Shown here: positions 1-7,299 of the stretch, in pieces
Layout: every line of letters begins with the position of its first letter
Numbering within the stretch: the first letter of the stretch is position 1
From: an uncultured Saprospiraceae bacterium
Lineage (GTDB): Bacteria > Bacteroidota > Bacteroidia > Chitinophagales > Saprospiraceae
Length of the DNA: 10,216 bases
Direction of reading: 5' to 3'
Assembly (NCBI GenBank): GCA_934699305.1
Contig: CAKUWM010000077.1
Coordinates: 1 to 10,216 of the forward strand
The notes under the pieces: generated by a model
What the model was told of the DNA's origin: nothing
Databases searched by the model: none
The model's input: only the letters and a program-made list of their open reading frames with translations
Made by a program: the position numbers and the translations under genes

Positions 1-45
1 GACTTGACCTATAGCCAGATACTCTTTGATATGGTTTTTTTCCAT
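1..45 (-). CDS. N-terminal start of an unidentified protein (partial, runs off the window)
   Basis: On the minus strand an ATG at 45-43 shares its A with the TAA stop (47-45) of the lipoprotein gene, giving a TAATG junction. The frame stays open to the window edge and reads MEKNHIKEYLAIGQV. A one-base stop/start overlap is typical of translationally coupled genes, so this is probably the next gene of the same operon. Fifteen residues are too few to name a family. The 'YLAIGQV' string faintly recalls the first strand of RimM-like ribosome maturation proteins, but I do not claim it. The ATG could also be a chance match next to the stop codon. Confidence 0.45.
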   Translation of the reverse strand, partial: MEKNHIKEYLAIGQV

Positions 46-812
46 TAGTGGTATTCCAATAAAGTCTGTTCCGCTTCAAAACCAATATCGGCTTTTTCTT
101 TCCATGGCTTATCAGATTGATTGATGCGTTGTGTTGTAAAAAAAGCCTGAGACTTGGATATCATGCCTATATCTTTGGCATACCTTCGCTTGGAAGATTT
201 ATACAAAATAATATTGTCATCCGGTAAAACATCGACGATATCGATTACCTGATGCTCTTTTCCGTCAAATGTTTGGGTCGTAAACTGTTCTATATAAGAA
301 TCTGACCAATCCTTAAACAATTGAATTGTTTTTCCTTTTATCAAATAACTTGCATTAGGATCAATTAATATCCGTGGATCCCAATTGGTATTCTGACTAA
401 TCGGGAAAATTAAGTCGATTAGAGGAGTGTTCTCTTCCGTTCGTATGAGGGAGGATGACGTACGTGTCAAGCTATAAACCCTGAGAGTTGTCCACCCTTG
501 ATTGGGCAGTTGCTTCTCTTTCAGGCAGCGATATACAAGGAGATTGCTTTCATCCCGAAAGGTGTCAATCAGCGTCTCACGATAGATGCCTTTAACATTT
601 TCTATTTCAATTTGGCCTAAATTGTCGAAGTAATAGGTCGAGTCTATACTATAAGTCCAACTATTTCCGATTTGAAGAGGATAATAACGATAAGAGTCGA
701 TTAATTTCTCCTGATACCTTTGTGATGCATCTTTGTCAAGCTCCTTAGTGCAAGCCGCTATACCCATGGTAAAGCACGTACTTAATATCAGATATTTACA
801 AAGTCTCAACAT
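45..812 (-). CDS. Lipoprotein of unknown function
   Basis: A 255-residue protein with a lipoprotein signal peptide: a short basic start (MLRLCK), a hydrophobic stretch at residues 7-19, and the lipobox I-A-A-C with the acylated cysteine at 21. The mature part begins TKELDKD and is probably tethered to the outer membrane facing the periplasm or the surface. Around residues 43-60 it reads YYPLQIGNSWTYSIDST, a pattern I know from uncharacterised Bacteroidota lipoproteins ('FPL.VG..W.Y..D'); no enzymatic motif is visible. The open frame extends 7 codons further to a TTG at 833, but the ATG at 812 is the better start: it puts the basic residues directly before the hydrophobic core and has GAGGA just upstream. 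It is probably transcribed separately from the regulator gene, 100 bases upstream on the same strand. Function unknown; the lipoprotein call is firm. Confidence 0.8.
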   Translation of the reverse strand: MLRLCKYLILSTCFTMGIAACTKELDKDASQRYQEKLIDSYRYYPLQIGNSWTYSIDSTYYFDNLGQIEIENVKGIYRETLIDTFRDESNLLVYRCLKEKQLPNQGWTTLRVYSLTRTSSSLIRTEENTPLIDLIFPISQNTNWDPRILIDPNASYLIKGKTIQLFKDWSDSYIEQFTTQTFDGKEHQVIDIVDVLPDDNIILYKSSKRRYAKDIGMISKSQAFFTTQRINQSDKPWKEKADIGFEAEQTLLEYH

Positions 813-867
813 GTCCTCAATTGTATAAATCAAATTGATTTTAGTTTCAAAAGTAATATAAATGAAT

Positions 868-875
868 CAAATGTA
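868..875 (-). promoter_or_regulatory. Candidate Bacteroidota -7 element for the lipoprotein gene
   Basis: The minus strand reads TACATTTG, a perfect match to the TAnnTTTG -7 element of Bacteroidota promoters, 56 bases before the lipoprotein ATG. I see no good TTTG partner at the usual distance; the nearest is about 25 bases upstream. The call rests on one 8-base element. Confidence 0.35.
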
Positions 876-912
876 CCGACTTTGATAAGGAAAAAGCTTC
901 CAAAGGTGGATA

Positions 913-2193
913 TTATTCAATCTGATGTTCTTTAAAATCAGTAAATGCCGACTCAATGTATTTGTGCACTTCTTCAATGTTGGAAAACTGTTCGAAGAGC
1001 TCGGTGACCTTTTTAGATTTTCGGTGTGGATCAGTTTGGACAAAGTTGACAACATCATCCGCTGTAATTTTTTCGCCACTAAGGATAATTAAGCGTTCGA
1101 TGACGTTTCTTAGTTCCCTGATATTCCCGGTCCAATTGTATTTTTCAAGGACAGTATATGCTTCAGGAGTGACAACCTTTGCCGGAATGCCGTATTCCGA
1201 ACAGATAATTTTAATAAAGTAATCACCCAATATCCGGATGTCACTTAGCCTTTCTGAAAGTGAGGGCACTCTGATAATGATAACCGCTAATCTATGATAT
1301 AAGTCTTCTCTAAACCGTTTGGATTCTATTTCCTTTAAAAGATCTTTGTTGGTCGCTGCAATCACTCTGACATCGACTTGGATATCCTTTTCTCCACCAA
1401 CCCTTGTGATGCGTTTTTCCTGAAGTGCTCGTAATACTTTGGCTTGTGCTTCTAAGCTCATGTCGCCTATTTCGTCTAAGAAGAGCGTGGCGCCATTGGC
1501 TTGTTCAAATTTTCCGATACGTTGTTTGACGGCGGAGGTGAAAGCGCCTTTTTCATGTCCAAAAAGTTCACTCTCTATGAGTTCAGATGGTATAGCAGCA
1601 CAATTGACTTCGATGAGTGGATTGTTCTTTCTATTGCTTTTGGCGTGAATAAGCTTGGCAACCAATTCTTTGCCGGTGCCATTGCCGCCGGTGATTAAGA
1701 CTCTAGCTTCAGTTGGTGCAACACGGTCGATGGTTTCATGAATCTTTGCAATTGCCGGTGAATTACCGATCATTTCAGGCAACTTGCACTTTGCGACTTT
1801 ATGTTGTAGGACTTTAGTCGTCTGGACGAGACAGTTTTTATCGATAGCGTTTCGGATAGTGATTAGGAGACGATTTAAATCCGGTGGTTTTGAGACGAAG
1901 TCAAATGCACCTTTTTTAACGGCATCTACAGCCGTATCAATGTTGGCATGGCCTGATATCATAATGACGGGAGTGTCGGGTGCCATTTCATTGATTTTCT
2001 CGAAAGCTTCAATCCCATCCATTCGAGGCATTTTGATATCTAATAATATGACATCAAATTTTCTTTTGCTTACTGTTTCTATGGCTTCTATGCCATCACA
2101 GGCCTCGATAACTTCATATTTTTCAAAGGTAAGAATTTCTTTTAAGGTTCGACGAATACTACTTTCATCATCTATAAGTAAGATACTTGCCAT
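913..2193 (-). CDS. NtrC-family sigma-54 response regulator lacking a recognisable DNA-binding domain
   Basis: A 426-residue two-component regulator. Residues 1-120 are a receiver domain with acidic pocket D8/D9, phospho-acceptor D52 (LLDIKMPRMDG), S80 and K102. Residues 140-375 are the sigma-54-interacting AAA+ domain: Walker A GGNGTGKE (169-176), a sigma-54 contact loop reading GAFTSA (216-221) instead of the canonical GAFTGA, and Walker B TLFLDEIGDM (236-245). The 'NWTGNIRELRNVIERL' segment typical of the lid subdomain follows. By family knowledge, phosphorylation drives oligomerisation and ATP hydrolysis that opens sigma-54 promoters. The C-terminus is unusual: the last 46 residues are charged and helical-looking, without the Fis-type helix-turn-helix (no 'GN...AA..LGI.R.TLY' pattern). 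E. coli NtrC is 469 residues, so the length fits absence of that domain. No sensor kinase lies nearby. The family assignment is firm; the target genes cannot be inferred. Confidence 0.95.
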   Translation of the reverse strand: MASILLIDDESSIRRTLKEILTFEKYEVIEACDGIEAIETVSKRKFDVILLDIKMPRMDGIEAFEKINEMAPDTPVIMISGHANIDTAVDAVKKGAFDFVSKPPDLNRLLITIRNAIDKNCLVQTTKVLQHKVAKCKLPEMIGNSPAIAKIHETIDRVAPTEARVLITGGNGTGKELVAKLIHAKSNRKNNPLIEVNCAAIPSELIESELFGHEKGAFTSAVKQRIGKFEQANGATLFLDEIGDMSLEAQAKVLRALQEKRITRVGGEKDIQVDVRVIAATNKDLLKEIESKRFREDLYHRLAVIIIRVPSLSERLSDIRILGDYFIKIICSEYGIPAKVVTPEAYTVLEKYNWTGNIRELRNVIERLIILSGEKITADDVVNFVQTDPHRKSKKVTELFEQFSNIEEVHKYIESAFTDFKEHQIE

Positions 2194-2231
2194 GTTCTAT
2201 AGGTTTTATCAAAAGGATGAACAATGAACTG

Positions 2232-2263
2232 CAAATATAGAACCCACTTATCACATTACAAAA
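2232..2263 (-). promoter_or_regulatory. Bacteroidota-type promoter of the sigma-54 regulator gene
   Basis: Reading the minus strand, TTTTG (2263-2259) is followed after exactly 19 bases by TATATTTG (2239-2232). This matches the TTTG / TAnnTTTG pair used by the Bacteroidota primary sigma factor. The -7 element ends 38 bases before the regulator ATG, which gives a leader of roughly 30 bases. It is the only place in the window where both elements are found at good spacing. The match implies vegetative transcription of the regulator rather than sigma-54 autoregulation. Confidence 0.65.
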
Positions 2264-2528
2264 TTATTTAATACGTAATTTAATTAAATACAATCTAATA
2301 AATTATAAAAAAATTAATATGTCAACAAAAAATTGATATTACGCCATGGTAAATGCCGAAAAGGCTTTTTAAATGGACGAATAGTTGATATTGTATATGG
2401 AGCTATAATTAAGAATAAAGACGGGTTATCCATTATTCTAACTAGTATGAGATCAAGGAGCAATGTGTAAGCCCTTGTTAAATTTATATAAATATGAATT
2501 ATTTTAGTAATACGAGTAAATTTGTTTT

Positions 2529-2536
2529 TATATTTG
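2529..2536 (+). promoter_or_regulatory. Candidate -7 element for the outer membrane protein gene
   Basis: TATATTTG matches TAnnTTTG perfectly and lies 70 bases before the ATG at 2607. The upstream partner is weak (TTTTAG near 2502-2507, about 21 bases away). The region is AT-rich, so a chance match is possible. Confidence 0.4.
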
Positions 2537-2606
2537 TAGAAGATTATCAGTGAAACATCCAAATGAGGATTTTCATATATTTAAAACAATTAAAAGATAA
2601 AAAAAC

Positions 2607-3110
2607 ATGAAAAAAATTATCAGTACATTAGCTATTATTTTTGTTTTTTCTGCCGTAATGCAAGCACAAAGCGACTACAAAAGTGCCATAGGGCTTAGGT
2701 TTGGAAGTGGTTATTATGACTTGGTATCGGCCTCTTATAAGACATTTATTTCAGATCCCGGAGCCATAGAATTAAATGCGGGTTTCCGTTCTTATGGTAT
2801 TATTGGATTTAGTTGGTTCAATATGTCTGTTGCGGGTTCATACCAATATCATTTTGATATAGCGCCGGTTGATGGTTTGAAATGGTTTGTGGGAGGTGGA
2901 GCAATTGCTTCATTTTCTTCTTCTTCGTATGATTATTATCGCGGATTTGGTTTGGGTATATTTGCTGCCGGAGGTGTGGATTATAAATTTGCCAATATTC
3001 CATTGAATTTGACAGCGGATATTAGACCGACTATTGGAGTTATAGAACCGTTTGATTATTACAATCGATTTTTTGTCAATGGAGGTTTTGCAGCGCGATA
3101 TACGTTCTAA
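2607..3110 (+). CDS. Small secreted beta-barrel-like outer membrane protein
   Basis: A 167-residue protein with a classic signal peptide (MKK, hydrophobic residues 4-17, probable cleavage after VMQA at 20). The mature part of about 147 residues is rich in Gly, Tyr, Phe and Ser in alternating amphipathic stretches such as AIGLRFGSGYYDLVSASY, WFVGGGAIASF and GIFAAGGVDYKF, and ends with the aromatic terminus ARYTF. These are hallmarks of an outer membrane beta-barrel of about eight strands, as in the OmpA-like/'outer membrane protein beta-barrel' families. C-terminal phenylalanine is the usual BAM recognition signal. No enzymatic motif is seen. The gene stands alone: it is divergent from the regulator and ends 116 bases before a strong terminator. 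The start ATG is followed by MKKIIS, a typical signal-peptide start; there is no Shine-Dalgarno, only an A-rich leader. The barrel call is inference from composition; the ligand or role is unknown. Confidence 0.8.
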   Translation: MKKIISTLAIIFVFSAVMQAQSDYKSAIGLRFGSGYYDLVSASYKTFISDPGAIELNAGFRSYGIIGFSWFNMSVAGSYQYHFDIAPVDGLKWFVGGGAIASFSSSSYDYYRGFGLGIFAAGGVDYKFANIPLNLTADIRPTIGVIEPFDYYNRFFVNGGFAARYTF

Positions 3111-3226
3111 ACCAATTTGACCCATATTCTTTAGTTAAAAATATAAAATCGATAAAGAATTTGTAATCTGCAATATAAGATTTTTCAAATCCATTACTGC
3201 TGAATTCAGGTTTAAAGTAAAAAAGA

Positions 3227-3255
3227 GAGCCGGGCTAATTATATCAGCCCGGCTC
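3227..3255. terminator. Bidirectional intrinsic terminator between convergent genes
   Basis: A perfect 10-bp GC-rich stem (GAGCCGGGCT at 3227-3236 with AGCCCGGCTC at 3246-3255) closes a 9-base AT loop. It is preceded by an A-run (3219-3224) and followed by CTTTATTT, so it can work on both strands. It lies between the plus-strand outer membrane protein gene and the minus-strand CxxC protein gene, exactly where a shared terminator is expected. Confidence 0.85.
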
Positions 3256-3290
3256 CTTTATTTCTAAACTATATGAGGAGAGTTTTTAAT

Positions 3291-3527
3291 TTATTGTCTT
3301 TTGTGGTTTTTCCACCAAATAAATCCGATAGTGCCGACGACTAAGTAAGGTACAACAAGCATATATAATATACCCGCGTTGAGTCCTTTTCCGGCGCTTC
3401 CACCATTTTTTAAGTTGGATTCGGCTGCCATACGACACATGGGACATTGTGCCATGATATCAGACGAACTTAATGCAATTATTATGCCTATGAAGAGTAT
3501 GGGTATTATATATTTACGAACAGACAC
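3291..3527 (-). CDS. Small membrane-anchored CxxC protein of unknown function
   Basis: A 78-residue protein with an N-terminal hydrophobic segment (residues 6-22) that is a signal peptide or anchor. Next comes a CPMCRM motif (C28-x-x-C31, M33) directly after AQ, a soluble piece rich in Gly and Asn (NLKNGGSAGKGLNAG, 38-52), and a second membrane helix (53-72) ending in WWKNHKRQ. The CPMC pair should face the periplasm and could bind a metal or haem-related cofactor or be redox-active. I recall similar 'CPMC..AAE.NL..GG.AGKGLN.GILY' proteins as a conserved small family in Bacteroidota, but know no assigned function. It is monocistronic: the shared terminator lies 3' of it, and about 200 bases separate it from dnaE on the same strand. 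The gene is small, but its ordered motif layout and position make it convincingly real. Confidence 0.75.
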   Translation of the reverse strand: MSVRKYIIPILFIGIIIALSSSDIMAQCPMCRMAAESNLKNGGSAGKGLNAGILYMLVVPYLVVGTIGFIWWKNHKRQ

Positions 3528-3542
3528 GTTTATTATTTTTTA

Positions 3543-3550
3543 CAAAGTTA
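3543..3550 (-). promoter_or_regulatory. Candidate -7 element for the CxxC protein gene
   Basis: The minus strand reads TAACTTTG (TAnnTTTG) only 15 bases before the ATG at 3527, which would give a leader of about 10 bases or fewer. No clear TTTG partner is visible upstream. Short leaders occur in Bacteroidota, but the evidence is thin. Confidence 0.3.
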
Positions 3551-3647
3551 AAAGAAATGTAAGAATAAAATAGTGTGGACTATTTATTTTTATACAATTA
3601 ATACGGCTAAGGAAGTTTTAAAAAGACCTATGACGTGAAAATACAAG

Positions 3648-3706
3648 TTTAACCCGAATTCCTCATGAAGACAATATTTTTGCCTATAAGAGGATTGTGG
3701 GTTAAA
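3648..3706. repeat. Imperfect inverted repeat just downstream of dnaE
   Basis: Arms at 3648-3664 and 3690-3706 pair over 14 of 17 positions (TTTAACCC with GGGTTAAA, and CCTC with GAGG, around three mismatches) across a 25-base loop. It starts 18 bases after the dnaE stop, so in the dnaE transcript it would form a 3' hairpin. It lacks a convincing U-tract on either side, so it may be an mRNA 3'-end structure rather than a classic intrinsic terminator. Confidence 0.45.
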
Positions 3707-3723
3707 TAAAAGTCATATTATTA

Positions 3724-6700
3724 TTAATTCATTTCAACCTGATAATCAAATCCACAACCTGTGACAACATCAATTAATAATTGGTTGATAACGACTTTTA
3801 ATGTGGATTCCATGCGTATTTGAATTTGAGATTCTTTATCTACGAACATTACGTTTAACTGTTGATTTCCGGGTTGTTCAACGACAAAGTCCGTGAGCCG
3901 TTTTAATACAGTATCAGTCAGGTTATCGACAGAAACCTTTAAGGTTATCGACTTAAAGTACAGATCACCGATTGTTTCCAACAGCTTTATGTCAGTGACA
4001 AAAAATTCAGGCAGTGCATTTTTATACTTTGAATCGAAGATACCTTGTATAAACAATTTATTTCCTTCATAAATAAAGGACTTTGACTTATGATATAATT
4101 CTTTACTAACAAACATTGTAGCGCTGCCGTTAAAGTCATTAAGTTCAAATCTACAATAGGGGGCTCCACTTTTATTATATCCATGATACACAGAGGAAAC
4201 TATACCCGCTGTAAAAATTTTCTTACCGGGTGTATGTAAATTTTCTATTTCAGATAGTTGACAATTGCACAATTTAGTGAGTTCTATTTTATATGGATCT
4301 AAAGGGTGACCACTGGCATACAGTCCTATGACTTCTTTTTCCTTTTCAAGTTTATAGTTTAGTGACCATTCCGGATATACCGGTGGCTGGGGCGTTGGCA
4401 CAATTTGATCCATATCATCCCCAAAAAGGCTCATTGTATTGCCTTCTTGAATATTTTTGACGGCTGAGGCATAGCGTATCAGCTGTTCTATGAAGGTTGT
4501 ATCATTGTTGTATATGCATACATAAGCTTCTCTGGCTATTCCGAAGTTGTCTAAGGCTCCGCTATATACAAGACTTTCCATGGTTTTTTTGTTGATAGAT
4601 CGACTGTTGACGCGTTTTACAAAGTCATAAATATCAACAAATGGCTCATCTCCCCTTGAGTCTAATATGTCCTGTGATGGACCTTCTCCAATCCCTTTTA
4701 TAGCGCTTAAACCAAACCGTATGTCGCCCTTTTTATTGACAGCAAAAGTGATTTTACTTTCATTTACATCGGGGCCAAGGACACTGATTCCACCGGCTTT
4801 ACATTGATCAATATATTGAGTGATTTTTTCGATATTGATTTGGTGCTTTAAGTTGGCAGCCATAAATTCCGGAAAGAATTTAGCTTTCAAGTATGCCGTT
4901 TGATAGGCGACAAAGGCATAGCAGGTAGAATGTGATTTATTAAAAGCATACGAAGCAAAGGCTTCCCAGTCCGTCCATACTTTAGCTGCTTTTTGAGGAT
5001 TGATATTTTTAGCGTTAATTCCATTCATAAATTTGCCTTTGAGCGAGTCCAAAGTTTTTCGATCTTTTTTGCCCATCGCCTTTCGGAGGACGTCGGCGTC
5101 GCCCTTAGAAAAACCTGCCAAATGCTGTGACAATAGCATGACTTGTTCCTGATAGACAGTGATGCCAAACGTTTCTTTCAATATTTCCTCCATTTCCGGA
5201 ATATCATACACCACTTCTTCCTGCCCATGCTTACGCTTGATATAGGACGGGATATAATCCATCGGTCCCGGACGGTATAGGGCATTCATCGATATTAGGT
5301 CTTCAAATCGGTCCGGTTGTAATTCTTTAAGATACTTCCTCATACCGGCACTTTCAAACTGGAATGTCCCAAAGGTGTCGCCACGTTGAAATAACTCGTA
5401 TGTCTCACGGTTGTCCAATGGAATGGTGTTGATATCAATGTCGAGATTGTGATTTTCTTTGATATATTGCAGACAATCTTTGATAATGCTCAATGTTTTT
5501 AATCCCAAAAAATCCATTTTGATGACACCGGCGGATTCGACTACTTTGCCATCGAATTGAGTTACCAAAAGCTCGGAATCTTTCGCTGTGGAAACGGGCA
5601 GGATATCCATTAGGTTGTTGGGCGCAATGATGACTCCGGCTGCATGTACGCCTACGTTTCTAACGGAACCTTCCAGTTTCAATGCTACCTGAAGTATTGA
5701 GGAACGGGGGTCTTTGGCGTTATTTAGGATTTCTCTTAGATACTCTACCTTCATCATATCATCCTTGTTGAGTTCTTCGACACTTACAAGGCTATTTTCT
5801 CCGAAAAGTGGAGCAGTGAGAACCCTATTGAGTGTCAGGTTGAGTTTTTCGGGAAACATCTTGGTGAGCTGATTGGATTGGTCTAAGGGCAGATCCAATA
5901 CACGGGCAACGTCCTTGATGGAACTTTTAGCCGCCATGGTACCATACGTAATGATTTGTGCGACTTGATTTTTTCCATATTTTTCTATGACGTAATCAAT
6001 GACCTTTTGCCTGCCTTCGTCGTCAAAGTCGGTATCAATATCCGGCATAGATTTTCGATCCGGATTGAGAAAGCGCTCAAACAACAAGTTGTACTTGATG
6101 GGATCAATATTGGTTATTCCGATACAATATGCTACGGCGCTACCGGCTGCCGATCCCCTGCCGGGGCCTACAAATACACCTATATCACGTCCTGCTTTGA
6201 TGAAGTCAGCGACGATGAGGAAGTAACCGGCAAAGCCCATTGATTGAATAACACTTAGTTCAAAGTCCAATCTTTCCTTTACATCCGGAGTGACGTCTTT
6301 ATATCTTTCCTTGGCGCCAAGATAAGTTAAGTGATATAGATAATCATCTTGTGAAGCATATTCAGAAGGAATAGTGTAGTGCGGCAGCAAAATGTTTTTG
6401 TGAAGGTCCAGAACTTCGACTTTTTCGACTATATCAAGTGTGTTTTCAATGGCTTGTGGAACATCTTGAAATAATCTACTCATTTCATCGGTGTTTTTGA
6501 AATAAAACTCATCATTGTAAAAGGCAAATCGGGTACCCCGACCGTCATTTTCATCTACATTAAAATCATCCGCTTTCGGAGTAGATTGCTTTTCGTTGGT
6601 ATTGACGCACAACAGGATATCATGCGCGTTGCTGTCCTCTCTGTCCACATAATGTGCATCGTTGGAAGCAATCACTTTTAGATTATATTTTTGTGCAAAT

Positions 6701-7299
6701 TTTAATAAAACCTGATTGACTTTTTCTTGATCGGGAATCTTATGTCGCTGTAATTCAATATAATAATCTTCACCAAAGAGTTCTATCCACCATTGTAGCT
6801 CAACTTCCGCTTCCTCGATCTTGCCTGCAAGGATAAGTTGTGGGATTATCGCACCGAGACAACAACTTGTAGCTATCAACCCTTCGTGATGCTTTTCTAC
6901 CAACTCCTTGTCAATACGGGGATATTTGCCGTAAAGGCCTTCAATAAAACCCAATGACGATAGTTTACATAAATTATTGTAGCCAATTTCATTTTTAGCA
7001 ATCATGAGTTGGTGATACCTTTTATCCTTCAACGACTTGGTAAATTGGCGCTTAAAACGATCTTCTACCAAATAAAACTCGCATCCTACGATGGGCTTGA
7101 TTACCGGTGCTTCTCCCTTAATGTTGTACTTGCTTGCTTCAGAAACAAACTTAAAAACACCAAACATATTGCCATGATCTGTTATGGCTATACCGGGCAT
7201 TTTGTCATTAACCGCTTTCTTATAGAGCGATTTGATATCCGAAGCGCCATCCAATAAAGAAAATTGTGTGTGGCAATGTAAATGTGCAAAAGAGGCCAT
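3724..7299 (-). CDS. dnaE: DNA polymerase III subunit alpha
   Basis: The replicative C-family polymerase of 1191 residues, close to the usual bacterial length of about 1160. The N-terminal PHP domain starts HLHCHTQFSLLDG (6-18) and carries AITDHGNMFG (38-47). The palm/polymerase core has the MPDIDTDFDDEGR motif with catalytic D420 and D422, and the third aspartate in KMDFLGLKTL (D596). 'GPGRGSAAGS' precedes the core. A helix-hairpin-helix follows at about 860 (AIKGIGEG), and an OB fold at about 1025-1095. A clamp-binding-like pentapeptide at 955-959 reads TMSLF, with T in place of the usual first Q (consensus QxxLF). All nine PHP metal ligands seem present (H8, H10, D17, H42, E74, H96, C146 or C147, D214, H216). 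The gene is intact with no intein, and is transcribed alone on the minus strand; I found no convincing promoter upstream. Confidence 0.98.
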   Translation of the reverse strand: MASFAHLHCHTQFSLLDGASDIKSLYKKAVNDKMPGIAITDHGNMFGVFKFVSEASKYNIKGEAPVIKPIVGCEFYLVEDRFKRQFTKSLKDKRYHQLMIAKNEIGYNNLCKLSSLGFIEGLYGKYPRIDKELVEKHHEGLIATSCCLGAIIPQLILAGKIEEAEVELQWWIELFGEDYYIELQRHKIPDQEKVNQVLLKFAQKYNLKVIASNDAHYVDREDSNAHDILLCVNTNEKQSTPKADDFNVDENDGRGTRFAFYNDEFYFKNTDEMSRLFQDVPQAIENTLDIVEKVEVLDLHKNILLPHYTIPSEYASQDDYLYHLTYLGAKERYKDVTPDVKERLDFELSVIQSMGFAGYFLIVADFIKAGRDIGVFVGPGRGSAAGSAVAYCIGITNIDPIKYNLLFERFLNPDRKSMPDIDTDFDDEGRQKVIDYVIEKYGKNQVAQIITYGTMAAKSSIKDVARVLDLPLDQSNQLTKMFPEKLNLTLNRVLTAPLFGENSLVSVEELNKDDMMKVEYLREILNNAKDPRSSILQVALKLEGSVRNVGVHAAGVIIAPNNLMDILPVSTAKDSELLVTQFDGKVVESAGVIKMDFLGLKTLSIIKDCLQYIKENHNLDIDINTIPLDNRETYELFQRGDTFGTFQFESAGMRKYLKELQPDRFEDLISMNALYRPGPMDYIPSYIKRKHGQEEVVYDIPEMEEILKETFGITVYQEQVMLLSQHLAGFSKGDADVLRKAMGKKDRKTLDSLKGKFMNGINAKNINPQKAAKVWTDWEAFASYAFNKSHSTCYAFVAYQTAYLKAKFFPEFMAANLKHQINIEKITQYIDQCKAGGISVLGPDVNESKITFAVNKKGDIRFGLSAIKGIGEGPSQDILDSRGDEPFVDIYDFVKRVNSRSINKKTMESLVYSGALDNFGIAREAYVCIYNNDTTFIEQLIRYASAVKNIQEGNTMSLFGDDMDQIVPTPQPPVYPEWSLNYKLEKEKEVIGLYASGHPLDPYKIELTKLCNCQLSEIENLHTPGKKIFTAGIVSSVYHGYNKSGAPYCRFELNDFNGSATMFVSKELYHKSKSFIYEGNKLFIQGIFDSKYKNALPEFFVTDIKLLETIGDLYFKSITLKVSVDNLTDTVLKRLTDFVVEQPGNQQLNVMFVDKESQIQIRMESTLKVVINQLLIDVVTGCGFDYQVEMN

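Larger units (their letters stand above)
2194..2606. other. AT-rich divergent intergenic region between regulator and outer membrane protein genes
   Basis: A 413-bp stretch with no convincing gene. It carries the regulator's promoter on its left side and a -7 element for the outer membrane protein gene on its right side. The 82-codon open frame at 2314-2562 on the minus strand starts with TTG, has the biased, low-complexity composition of translated AT-rich DNA and no recognisable motif, so I do not annotate it. I saw no sigma-54 type GG-N10-GC element placed convincingly in front of either gene by eye. Confidence 0.5.

Noticed and set aside
813..833. TTG at 833 as the start of the lipoprotein
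   Set aside because: It would put acidic residues (IEDM) before the signal peptide; the ATG at 812 has GAGGA upstream and gives a canonical lipoprotein signal.
2314..2562. 82-codon minus-strand open frame in the divergent intergenic region
   Set aside because: TTG start, low-complexity AT-driven composition (many I, L, Y, K, N), no motif, and it overlaps the likely promoter zone of the outer membrane protein gene.
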